Shown here: positions 53,428-61,505 of the stretch, piece after piece | Layout of the letters: each line of letters starts with the position of its first letter | Numbering within the stretch: position 1 is the stretch's first letter | Source: Natrinema zhouii | GTDB taxonomy: Archaea > Halobacteriota > Halobacteria > Halobacteriales > Natrialbaceae | Length of the DNA: 64,000 nt | Assembly: GCF_013456555.2 (NCBI RefSeq) | Contig: NZ_CP059154.1 | Coordinates: 3,286,001-3,350,000, forward strand | Reading direction: 5' to 3' | Notes under the pieces: generated by a model | What the model was told of the DNA's origin: nothing | Database searches by the model: none | Seen by the model: only the letters and a program-made list of their open reading frames with translations | Program-made: the position numbers and the translations under genes

Positions 53428-54285
53428 GTGATCGATCTTCCCGACGTCCTCGCGCGACTCGAGCAGCCCGCGTACACCGGTGAAAACCGGTGTCTCCCGT
53501 GTACGGCGGTCAACGTCGTCATTGCGATCACTCTCGCGATCGGGATCGGTGTCGCGACCACTGCGCTCGTCGGCGCATTCGCGCTCACCGTCTTTCTGGG
53601 ACTCATCCGCCTCCGTGGCTATCTCGTTCCGGGGACCCCGACGCTCACCCGACGGTATCTTCCGGATCGCGTTCTCGCCATGTTTGGCAAATCCCCATCG
53701 GACACCCTAACGGTCGAGACGGTCTCGCCCGACACTCTCGAGAGCGTTCTAACTGCCACCACCGTTGCAACTGAGCAAGGGGACGGGATCCGACTGACAC
53801 CGTCCTTTCGGCAGCAGTGGAACGAGCGACTATCGCGCGACGGCGACCCCGAATCGCGTTCGGACGCCGTTCGCTCGATGCTCGGCGCGGACGAAATCAG
53901 GCGACTCGGCGACGCGTCGTACGTTCTCGACGGTCGAAAGCAGGTCCGATGGGAGTCGACCGCGGCGCTCGCGGCGGACGTGGCCGCGGCGGCCGAACTC
54001 CGAACCCGGCTCGAGGGATGGGACGCACTCGAGGTCGACGAGCGTCGCGACCTCCTGACGGGACTGCGACTGCTTCGAGACCGCTGTCCGGCCTGCGACA
54101 GTGGGGTGACGACGACAGCTGAACGCCTCGAGCACTGCTGTCGGCGGCCCCGCGTCGGGATTCGATCCGTCTGCGAGGCGTGTGATCGGCCGCTGGTCGA
54201 GGTCGTTGTCACCGAGTCGAGCGCCGACCCGTGGCTCGAGTTGGCCGGGGTGACAGCCGCGAACGACTCGGCGTCCGACCCGTAG
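53428..54285 (+). CDS. Haloarchaeal membrane protein with zinc ribbon
   Basis: The 285-residue protein starts at a GTG (MIDLPDVLARLEQPAYTGENRCLPC), has two hydrophobic helices (about 27-60), an uncharacterised middle and a C-terminal zinc ribbon with CPAC, CC and CEAC (about 213-250). It is a recognisable conserved haloarchaeal type without known function. It converges with the formate dehydrogenase gene and diverges from the PQQ operon. Confidence 0.75.
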   Translation: MIDLPDVLARLEQPAYTGENRCLPCTAVNVVIAITLAIGIGVATTALVGAFALTVFLGLIRLRGYLVPGTPTLTRRYLPDRVLAMFGKSPSDTLTVETVSPDTLESVLTATTVATEQGDGIRLTPSFRQQWNERLSRDGDPESRSDAVRSMLGADEIRRLGDASYVLDGRKQVRWESTAALAADVAAAAELRTRLEGWDALEVDERRDLLTGLRLLRDRCPACDSGVTTTAERLEHCCRRPRVGIRSVCEACDRPLVEVVVTESSADPWLELAGVTAANDSASDP

Positions 54286-54311
54286 GAACCGAGCCACGTC
54301 ACACGGCCGTC

Positions 54312-56498
54312 TCAGTCGTCGCCGGCCGCCGGATCCGCGGTTTCGCCGAGAGGTTCGATATCGACGTCGATCTCCGCGGCGGCGGCCTTGTACTCGGGGA
54401 TCTTCGAGCGCTCGTCGAGCACGTGGTTCGTGAGCTTGTTCGCCGAGGCGGCCGCGAAGTGCGGCGTCGTCCAGACGACCCCCTCCTTGGTGTCCTCGGT
54501 GACCTGCGCCTCGAGCGTGATCTCGCCCCGCCTCGAGCGCAGGCGGACGTACTCGCCGTCCTCGATGCCGTAGCGCTCGGCGTCGGCCGGATGCACGTCG
54601 ACGAAGTTCTCCGGGGTCTGCTTGTTGAGCGTCGGCGATCGCGTGCTCATCGTCCCGGTGTTGTAGTGTTCCTCGAGGCGCGCGGTCGTGAGGATCAGCG
54701 GGTACTCGTCGTCGGGCGTCTCGGCCGGCGGCTGGTGGGCGACGCCCTCGATCTGGCCGAGACCGCTCTCGGTGTCGAACTCGTGTTCGTAGAGGAACGG
54801 GTCGCCCTCGTCGCCGGGTTCGTAGCAGGGCCAGTGGAGTCCCTCCTCGCCCAGCAGGTCGTAGGTCATCCCGTGGTAGCTGGGACAGACCTGGCGGAGT
54901 TCCTCGAAGATTTCCTCGGGATCCTCGAAGTCGAAGCCCGAATCGAAGAGTCGCGTCCCGATCTCGCTCAGAATCTCCCGGTCGTGCTTCGTGTTCTCGT
55001 GGACTTTTCCGACGCCGCGCATCCGCTGGACGCGGCGGTCGGTGTTGGTGACGGTGCCGCCGCGCTCGGCCCAGGTCGTCGCCGGGAGGATGACGTCGGC
55101 GTACTCCGCGGTTTCGGTCGGGAAGATGTCCTGGACGACCGTGAACTCGAGGTCCGCGAGCCGTTCGGCGACGGCGTTGGCGTCGGGTTCGCTCATCACG
55201 GGGTTCTCGCCCATGACATAGAGACCCTTGATCGAGTCGCCGGCCTCGTAGGAGATTTCGACGTTCGTGAGTCCGGGCTCGTCCGGAATCTCGAAGCCCC
55301 AGACCTCCTCGACGGACTCGCGGGCCTCGTCGTCGTCGACCAGCTGATAGCCCGGCAGCACGTTCGGCATCGCGCCGACGTCACAGGTCCCCTGGACGTT
55401 GTTCTGCCCGCGCAGCGGGTTGACGCCCGTACCGGGTCGCCCGAGGTTACCCGTGATCAGCGCCAGGTTGATCTCGTTTTGCACGTTGTCGACGCCGCAG
55501 GCGTGCTGGCTCATCCCCATGCCGGTGAAGATGGCCGCGTTGTCGGCCGTCGCGTACTTTTCGGCGGCCAGTTCGATTGCTTCCAGTGGCACGCCACACT
55601 CCTCGGCCGCGGCTTCCTTGTCGAAGTCCTCGAGCGTCTCGACGAGGTGGTTGAATCCCTCGGTTCGCTCCTCGATGAATTCCTCGTCGATCCAGCCCTC
55701 GTCGGGGTTTGCCTCGTGCTTCTCGAGGATCGTCTTCAGGACGATGTTGAGCAGCGGGATGTCCGTTCCCGGGTTCAGCTGCAGGTGCTGGTGACGGTCG
55801 GTGTCGTCGATCTGGAACGACCGTGTCGTCTTGTTCGCGTGCGGATCGACCTGAATGACGGTCGCGCCCTCGAGGACGGCCTGTCGGAAGTACTGGCTGT
55901 TGGCGATCGGATGTTGCTCGCCGGGGTTCGCCCCCTGGATCCAGAACACGTCGGCCTCCTCGCGGAGGTCCCGCATGCTGTTGGTCATCGCTCCCGCGCC
56001 CAGACTCGTCCGGAGCGCCCAGACTGTCGAGGCGTGACACATTCGCGTGCAGTTGTCGACGTTGTTGGTGCCGTAGCGCCGCGCCAGCTTCTGGAGGAGG
56101 TAGTTCTCCTCGTTCATCACCTTCGAGGAGCCGAAAAAGCCCATCGCGTCCGGGCCGTACTCCTCGCGAATCCGCTCGAGTTCGCCGACGATATACTCGT
56201 AGGCCTCCTCCCAGGAGGCCTCGCGGAACTCGCTATCGCCGAACGACGTTCGGCTGCCAGACGAGCGTTGCTCGTCGCTGTCCTCCTTGATCAGCGGCTC
56301 GGTGAGTCGGTCCTCGTGGTCGACGACCTCCGTCGCCGCACCGCCTTTGATGCAGATGCGCCCCTCGTTGACCGGGGCGTCACCCCACGGCATGAACTGC
56401 ACGTCACCGGGCTCCTCGCCCGGCTGTACCTTGATTCCACACCCAACGCCACAGTACGGACAGATCGTCTTGATTGGCTCCTGTTGATCGCTGGACAT
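54312..56498 (-). CDS. fdhF: Formate dehydrogenase alpha subunit (Mo/W-bisMGD)
   Basis: The 728-residue enzyme oxidises formate to CO2. It has an N-terminal iron-sulfur motif (C13, C16, C20, C49), the molybdenum or tungsten ligand Cys154 in TRMCHAS (Cys, not selenocysteine), and a C-terminal molybdopterin-binding domain (TTARLEEHYNTGTMSTRSP). Its length fits the FdhF family (about 715). Residues 74-90 (SDEQRSSGSRTSFGDSE) are an insertion encoded by palindromes. No FdhB-like electron partner is adjacent, so its acceptor is unknown. An upstream ATG would add eight residues. Confidence 0.93.
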   Translation of the reverse strand: MSSDQQEPIKTICPYCGVGCGIKVQPGEEPGDVQFMPWGDAPVNEGRICIKGGAATEVVDHEDRLTEPLIKEDSDEQRSSGSRTSFGDSEFREASWEEAYEYIVGELERIREEYGPDAMGFFGSSKVMNEENYLLQKLARRYGTNNVDNCTRMCHASTVWALRTSLGAGAMTNSMRDLREEADVFWIQGANPGEQHPIANSQYFRQAVLEGATVIQVDPHANKTTRSFQIDDTDRHQHLQLNPGTDIPLLNIVLKTILEKHEANPDEGWIDEEFIEERTEGFNHLVETLEDFDKEAAAEECGVPLEAIELAAEKYATADNAAIFTGMGMSQHACGVDNVQNEINLALITGNLGRPGTGVNPLRGQNNVQGTCDVGAMPNVLPGYQLVDDDEARESVEEVWGFEIPDEPGLTNVEISYEAGDSIKGLYVMGENPVMSEPDANAVAERLADLEFTVVQDIFPTETAEYADVILPATTWAERGGTVTNTDRRVQRMRGVGKVHENTKHDREILSEIGTRLFDSGFDFEDPEEIFEELRQVCPSYHGMTYDLLGEEGLHWPCYEPGDEGDPFLYEHEFDTESGLGQIEGVAHQPPAETPDDEYPLILTTARLEEHYNTGTMSTRSPTLNKQTPENFVDVHPADAERYGIEDGEYVRLRSRRGEITLEAQVTEDTKEGVVWTTPHFAAASANKLTNHVLDERSKIPEYKAAAAEIDVDIEPLGETADPAAGDD
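56238..56276 (-). repeat. In-frame palindrome cassette inside fdhF
   Basis: Two inverted repeats with three-base loops are adjacent: 7-bp arms around GAC (56238-56254) and 7-bp arms around GTT (56260-56276). They encode the linker from about residue 75 to 87 and keep the frame. They are of the same class as the cassette in lutBA, and one arm pair shares the motif GAAC-GAC-GTTC. Confidence 0.7.
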
Positions 56499-56658
56499 CT
56501 GTAGTGCCTCCAGGTATCGCACCCGTTAGACGCATCTCACTATCCGAGCGTGCATGAGGTTTTCTACCATGCAGGCAGTAAGTTGCGGCGAGCGACGGAT
56601 CAAACGGAAGTGCTCGGCAGCGAAACGCTGACGGTCGCACGTGCGAAACTATGACACG

Positions 56659-57213
56659 ATGGAGCTCACGCGGTCGCTCGTGGAATCCCAGGCACGCGAA
56701 TACCGCAATCGAGAACCCCTGTACGCCGTCGAGGAAGAGAATCTCGAGACGCTCCCGGCAGCGTTCGAGTCGGGCGAGTACGGCCGGCGGGACGCGGCCT
56801 GGGTCGTCAGGTGGTACTACCGGCGGTTTCTCGGCGACTACCCCGACGACGAGCGACGGGACGCAGAAGAGCGATTCCGGACCAATGACTTCGAGGCCGT
56901 CAGAGTCGCCATCGCCGACGCCGTCGACGCGAGCGACGCCACTGCGGGAATCGACTCGTTGACCGCCCTCGAGGCCGTCGATGTCCCCGTCGCCTCGGCG
57001 TTTTGCATGTTTATCGACCCCGACGAGTTCGTCGTCGTCGGCCCCCGCGAGTGGTCGACGCTCCGGGACGCGGACGAACTTCCTCACCCGTACCCGGATC
57101 CGCCGTCGGTTTCGCAGTACGAGACCTACCTCGAGCGCTGTCGCTCGCTCGCCGACCGATTCGACTGCGACCTCTGGACGTTGTACCGCGCGCTATGGCG
57201 GCTGTCGGACTGA
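56659..57213 (+). CDS. Haloarchaeal hypothetical protein
   Basis: The 184-residue protein has no cofactor motif that I recognise. Its helical composition (LVVRWYYRRFLGD, ERCRSLADRFDCDLWTLYRALWRLSD) and its conserved FCMFIDPDEFVVVGPREW suggest a small soluble domain. A GTG at 56641 would add six residues; the ATG at 56659 is preferred. It is divergent from fdhF and upstream of mobA, so it may serve molybdenum enzymes, but this is inference. Confidence 0.7.
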   Translation: MELTRSLVESQAREYRNREPLYAVEEENLETLPAAFESGEYGRRDAAWVVRWYYRRFLGDYPDDERRDAEERFRTNDFEAVRVAIADAVDASDATAGIDSLTALEAVDVPVASAFCMFIDPDEFVVVGPREWSTLRDADELPHPYPDPPSVSQYETYLERCRSLADRFDCDLWTLYRALWRLSD

Positions 57214-57292
57214 ACGATGAACGCGGCTGCAGCCGCGTCCACGCCGGGACCGCGACCGCACACTTTTGCTATCGCTCGACCAACGGTCGATC

Positions 57293-57931
57293 ATGTCCCA
57301 CGAGACCCGCCGAACTGAGCGAGCGGGCGTCGTTCTCGCCGGCGGCTACTCGACCCGCTTCGGCGAGGCGGACAAGGCCGTCGTCGACCTCGCCGGCACG
57401 CCGATGATCCGCCGCGTCGTCGACCGGATCGATCCGACCGTCGACGAGCTCGTCGTCAACTGCCGGGACGAGCAGATTCCGGCGATACGAGCGGCGCTCG
57501 AGGGCGGACCCGACGCCTCGTTCGCGGTCGATCCGATCCCCGACCGTGGACCGATGGCGGGGATCATGACCGGACTCGGTGAGGCGACGGCGGAGTACGC
57601 CGTCGTCGTCGCCTGCGACATGCCCTTCGTCGAGCCAGCCCTCGTCGATCACCTCTTCGACCGGGCGGCCGGCCACGAGGCCGCGGTGCCGCGGCTCGAG
57701 GACCAGTGGTTTCAGACGACGCAGGCGGTCTATCGAGCCGAGCCGATGGCCGACGCCTGCGATCGCGCCCTTGAGCACGACGAGCGCAGAGTCGTCGAGC
57801 CCCTGCTGGACCTCGACTACGTCGTCGTCGACGAGGACGAGGTACGCGAGTACGCGCCGCTCGAGACGTTCGAGAACGTTAACACGCGCGAGGAGTTCGA
57901 GGCGGCGCTCGAGCGACTCGAGGGGGAGTGA
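57293..57931 (+). CDS. mobA: Molybdenum cofactor guanylyltransferase
   Basis: MobA adds GMP to molybdopterin to make the guanine dinucleotide cofactor, which formate dehydrogenase needs. The 212-residue protein has the nucleotide-binding motif GVVLAGGYSTRFGEADKAVVDLAGTPM, then PDRGPMAGIMTGL and ACDMPFVEP. It lies 0.8 kb from fdhF, consistent with shared use. The ATG at 57293 fits the family length. Confidence 0.92.
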   Translation: MSHETRRTERAGVVLAGGYSTRFGEADKAVVDLAGTPMIRRVVDRIDPTVDELVVNCRDEQIPAIRAALEGGPDASFAVDPIPDRGPMAGIMTGLGEATAEYAVVVACDMPFVEPALVDHLFDRAAGHEAAVPRLEDQWFQTTQAVYRAEPMADACDRALEHDERRVVEPLLDLDYVVVDEDEVREYAPLETFENVNTREEFEAALERLEGE

Positions 57932-57942
57932 CGGGACCGGAG

Positions 57943-58692
57943 CTACGACTCAAGGACGTCGACGACTGGATCGTCGTCGATCATCCGTGCCAGTACCACT
58001 CGGGAGACGGCCGGCGCTCGCTCGAGCAACTCCTTTCCTATTTCCTCGGCGGTGGCCTGCAGGTCGGCGTCGTCGACCTTGTTGAGGAGCGGGACGACCG
58101 TCGCCTCCGCTGGCACTCCCTTGAGTCCGCCGCGCTCGCTCGCGAGTACTCGAGCGATGTCTTCGGGCCCGATTGCGTCGCCGCGACTGAGCCCGGTAAT
58201 CGCCGCCACTCGCTCCGGCCGGTGGACGTGGTCAGCCGAGAGCCGCTTTCCGACGGCCTGCACGCTCGCGATCGGGACGACGGTGTCGACGTGTGGAGGA
58301 AGCTGTGGTTCGCGCTCGTTCGGTGCCTTGAACTCCCGCGTCCGCGCGCCGTCGGCCTTGACGAGAACGAGATCGGCGACGTCGGCCGCCGCGATGTCGT
58401 CGACGGCTTCGGGATCGTACCCCACGTACCGGTCCTCACCCTCCCGTTCCGGGACGACGCCGACGGGCCACGCGTCCGCTCGCTCGAGGGCCGCGACCGG
58501 ATCGTCTGTTACGGTGACCTCCTCGACGTGTCGATCGAAGATCGGGATCCGAACCGTCGCCGTCACGACCGCTCGCAGGGAGCGATCGCTTGCGGCGCGT
58601 GCGGCAAGCGTATAGAGCGTCGTCTTCTTGCCGCCCGCACCGACGACGGCGACGACGCCGGACTCGGCTCGGAGCGCCTCGAGAACGTCCAT
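57943..58692 (-). CDS. yqeC: YqeC-like putative selenium/molybdenum hydroxylase accessory protein
   Basis: The 249-residue protein has a P-loop-like VVAVVGAGGKKTTLYTLA and TREFKAPNEREPQLPPHVDTVVPI, typical of the YqeC family (TIGR03172) linked in bacteria to selenium-dependent molybdenum hydroxylases. Here it converges with mobA, twelve bases apart. I see no Sec machinery, so it may work on the molybdenum side or be repurposed. Confidence 0.82.
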   Translation of the reverse strand: MDVLEALRAESGVVAVVGAGGKKTTLYTLAARAASDRSLRAVVTATVRIPIFDRHVEEVTVTDDPVAALERADAWPVGVVPEREGEDRYVGYDPEAVDDIAAADVADLVLVKADGARTREFKAPNEREPQLPPHVDTVVPIASVQAVGKRLSADHVHRPERVAAITGLSRGDAIGPEDIARVLASERGGLKGVPAEATVVPLLNKVDDADLQATAEEIGKELLERAPAVSRVVLARMIDDDPVVDVLES

Positions 58693-58827
58693 ACCGAATC
58701 TACTACCGGATCCGGCTAATCGTTTGGGTCCGTGGCCCCGCTTCCGTCGCTCGAGTCCGGCGCAGTGAGGCGGGTTCCGCCCGCCTCTTTTATCGGGTCG
58801 AAGACCGTATTGCAACGGAGAGCGACG

Positions 58828-59409
58828 ATGGTCTCGATTCTCGTCAGTTACGGTACCAGTGAGGGACAGACGGCGACAGTCGCCGATCGCATCGGCGACG
58901 TGCTCGCCGACCGCGGCCACGATGCCACCGTGATGAACGCCGACGAGATTCCGGCGGACTTCGACTGCGAGCAATACGATGCCGTGCTCGTCGGCGCGTC
59001 GATTCACGTGGGGAACCACCAGCCGGCAGTTCGGGACTTCGTGCGAACTACCCGCGAGACGCTGGCCGCCCGTCCGACGGCGTTCTTCCAGCTGTCTCTG
59101 TCCGACGCCGTGAGCGACGAAACCCGACGCGCGGAAGCGGCGGGCTACGTCGATGCGTTTCTCGAGGAGACCGACTGGCAGCCCGATCGAATCGCCCGCT
59201 TCGGGGGCGCGCTCCGCTACTCGAAGTACGGCTTCCTCAAGCGGCTCGTGATGAAACGGATCGCTACGGACGCGACCGGCGATACGGACACCTCCCGCGA
59301 CTACGAGTACACCGACTGGGACGAGGTCGACGCCTTCGCCGCGGACTTCGCCGCGTTCGTCGAGGGGCGCCTCGGCCTGAGACCGCCCGAAGAAGGCAGC
59401 GCGAACTGA
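58828..59409 (+). CDS. Flavodoxin-domain protein (HemG-like)
   Basis: The 193-residue protein is a flavodoxin with the FMN-phosphate loop YGTSEGQTATVADRI and VLVGASIHVGNHQPAVRDFV. The segment KYGFLKRLVMKRIA is close to HemG-type protoporphyrinogen oxidase/flavodoxin proteins in archaea and bacteria. It could be a menaquinone- or haem-linked enzyme or a general flavodoxin. It starts at the ATG at 58828. Confidence 0.87.
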   Translation: MVSILVSYGTSEGQTATVADRIGDVLADRGHDATVMNADEIPADFDCEQYDAVLVGASIHVGNHQPAVRDFVRTTRETLAARPTAFFQLSLSDAVSDETRRAEAAGYVDAFLEETDWQPDRIARFGGALRYSKYGFLKRLVMKRIATDATGDTDTSRDYEYTDWDEVDAFAADFAAFVEGRLGLRPPEEGSAN

Positions 59410-59414
59410 CTCGA

Positions 59415-60260
59415 ATGGCCGCGTCTCAAACCGCCGTTCCACGTTCGTACAGACTCGCATCGCTCGCGACGCTCGTTCTGACGGTCGTTGCGACGCTGGT
59501 GGGGCTGTTCGTCCCCGGCTTCTACCGAGACGCGCCGGTACTGCTCCCGCAGGTGTACGGCCAAGACCTGCTGACGCTCGTCGTCGCCGTCCCCGCGCTG
59601 GCCGTCTCGCTGTTCTTCGCCGCTCGAGGCTCGCTCAGGGGATACGTCTCGTGGCTCGGCGTCACCGGCTACCTGCTGTACACGTACGCCTCGTACGCGT
59701 TCATGACCGCGTTCAACGAGCTCTACCTCGTCTACGTCGCGCTGCTCTGGCTAACGCTGTTCACGTTCGTCGGCGGAACGGTTCGACTCGATGCACCCTC
59801 GCTGAAAAGGCGAATCGGTGAGACATCGATCCGCGCGTACGTCGGGTTCCAGCTGTTGCTGGTCGTCCTGATCTCGCTGCTCTGGCTGTCGGAAATCCTG
59901 CCGGCGACCGTTTCGGGGACGACGCCGCCGAGCATCGCCGACGCCGGGCTCCCGACGTCGGCCATCTACTCGCTCGATCTCGGCGTCGTCGTGCCCGCAT
60001 TCGCCCTCTCGGCGTACTGGCTCCGACAGCGCCGGGCGTGGGGATACGCGTTCACGGCGGTCCTCCTCGTCAAGATCGCGACCCTCGGCGGGGCCGTGCT
60101 GGCGATGTCGCTGTTCATGGTCCGCGACGGCCAACCGGTACCGCTCCCGCAAATCGTCATCTTCGGCGCGCTGACGCTCGTCAGTGTGCTTCTGATGGGA
60201 CGATTCCTGCTCTCTATCGGGTCTGAACCGCGCTTCACAGGTGGCCAAGTCAACACCTAG
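59415..60260 (+). CDS. Polytopic membrane protein
   Basis: The 281-residue protein has about eight hydrophobic helices with no charged transport motif that I recognise. It begins five bases after the flavodoxin gene, so they are probably one operon and it may be its membrane partner. Its stop overlaps by 4 bases with the stop of the convergent BKACE gene. Confidence 0.8.
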   Translation: MAASQTAVPRSYRLASLATLVLTVVATLVGLFVPGFYRDAPVLLPQVYGQDLLTLVVAVPALAVSLFFAARGSLRGYVSWLGVTGYLLYTYASYAFMTAFNELYLVYVALLWLTLFTFVGGTVRLDAPSLKRRIGETSIRAYVGFQLLLVVLISLLWLSEILPATVSGTTPPSIADAGLPTSAIYSLDLGVVVPAFALSAYWLRQRRAWGYAFTAVLLVKIATLGGAVLAMSLFMVRDGQPVPLPQIVIFGALTLVSVLLMGRFLLSIGSEPRFTGGQVNT

Positions 60261-61099
60261 AGCCCGAGAATCTCCCGCGCCTGCGCCGGCGTCGCGACCT
60301 CGCGGCCCAGTTCCTCCGCGACGCGGACGACGCGCTCAACCAGTTGCGCGTTGCTCTCCGCGAGTTCCCCTCGCCGATAGTAGACGTTGTCCTCGAGTCC
60401 CACCCGGACGTTGCCGCCGAATAGCAGCCCCATCGTCGCGAACGGCAACTGGTGGCGGCCGAAGCCGAGCGTGTTGAACAGTGCACCCTCCGGCAGATTG
60501 TCCACCGCGTTCAGGAAGTTCCGCGGGCGCGGCGGGGTCAGCGTTCCAGGGCCGAAGATCAGCGTCGCGTAGACAGGATCGGCGAGGTCGCGGCGCTCGA
60601 GCAGGCCGTGGACCTCGTTGAGATGGCCGTCGTTGAACACCTCGAGTTCGGGCTTGATGCCGCGCTCGACCATCTCCTCGTGGAGCGAGTCGACCAGCCC
60701 GCGGGTGTTCTCGCTGGTGAGGTGGTCGTAGCGGTTCAGCGGCCCCATATCGAGCGAGGCCATCTCCGGTGCCGGGTCGGTTCGCAGCGGGAAGTGCCGA
60801 TCCTCGTCCGGCGCGCCCGTTCCGCCGGTGGAGTGCTGAATGATCACGTCGTCGGCGTACCGGCGAATGGCGTCGTCGATCTCCTGGAACCGCTCGGTCG
60901 CGAAGGTCCGCTCGCCGTTCGGGCGGCGCGCGTGGACGTGGACGACTGCTGCGCCAGCGGCCTCCGCCTCAGCTGCCGCCTTCCCGATTTCCTCGGGCGT
61001 CTCGGGGAGATGGGGTGTCGTCTCCTTCCCGTGGACGCCACCGGTCAGCGCCGCCGTGACGACGACCGGCTCACCGGCGAGGAACTCCTGATAGGTCAC
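60257..61099 (-). CDS. BKACE-family beta-keto acid cleavage enzyme
   Basis: The 280-residue enzyme belongs to the BKACE/Kce family (formerly DUF849), zinc enzymes that cleave beta-keto acids with acetyl-CoA, for example 3-keto-5-aminohexanoate in lysine breakdown. Motifs include VVVTAALTGGVHGKETTPHLP, VHVHARRPNGERT and IQHSTGG. The substrate cannot be told. It overlaps by ATGA with a small four-cysteine gene upstream, which is probably co-translated. Confidence 0.9.
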   Translation of the reverse strand: MTYQEFLAGEPVVVTAALTGGVHGKETTPHLPETPEEIGKAAAEAEAAGAAVVHVHARRPNGERTFATERFQEIDDAIRRYADDVIIQHSTGGTGAPDEDRHFPLRTDPAPEMASLDMGPLNRYDHLTSENTRGLVDSLHEEMVERGIKPELEVFNDGHLNEVHGLLERRDLADPVYATLIFGPGTLTPPRPRNFLNAVDNLPEGALFNTLGFGRHQLPFATMGLLFGGNVRVGLEDNVYYRRGELAESNAQLVERVVRVAEELGREVATPAQAREILGL

Positions 61100-61350
61100 G
61101 CGTTTTCAGCCCCCGTTCCGTCGGCTCCCGCTGCTGGCTCGCCGCTCTCCGCCGATTCGGCGTCGTCGGCGTGTTCCCGATAGATCTCGCAGTCGCGGTC
61201 GTGGACGAGGTCGTAGCGGTCGTTGCAGATATCGGCTCGCATCGGCTGAACGAACCGGTCTGCCGCCGTGCAGTACGCCCGTGCCTCGTCGAACGGGTCG
61301 CGATCGGGGTCGTCCGACCCGTCGCGATACTCGAGATATGGACAGCTCAT
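61096..61350 (-). CDS. Small four-cysteine protein coupled to BKACE
   Basis: The 84-residue protein has cysteines at residues 3, 27, 42 and 54 in CPYLEYRDG, YCTAADRF, DICNDRYDL and DCEIYREH, a spacing that could bind a metal. The last 25 residues are a low-complexity acidic tail. It is a small protein of unknown function but its ATGA overlap with the BKACE gene suggests a shared operon. Confidence 0.75.
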   Translation of the reverse strand: MSCPYLEYRDGSDDPDRDPFDEARAYCTAADRFVQPMRADICNDRYDLVHDRDCEIYREHADDAESAESGEPAAGADGTGAENA

Positions 61351-61505
61351 ACGTGCCGTTGCGTCCGCTGGGTGTTAACAGTCGCTGTTGATTCGGCCGC
61401 TCTCGAGGTGCCTGCTCGAGCGGGTGATCTGCCCGGTAACCCGCGCGTCCCCGGGTGACACGAACGCGAGCAAACGATTCAAGCGGGGAGTCCCTAGGAA
61501 CGGTA

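Noticed and set aside
56032-56042. Selenocysteine in formate dehydrogenase
   Set aside because: The metal ligand codon reads as cysteine (Cys154), not TGA, and no Sec insertion element was seen.
54231-56504. Plus-strand 757-residue open frame
   Set aside because: It is antisense to fdhF, whose cluster and cofactor motifs are clear; the plus-strand frame has no recognisable domain.
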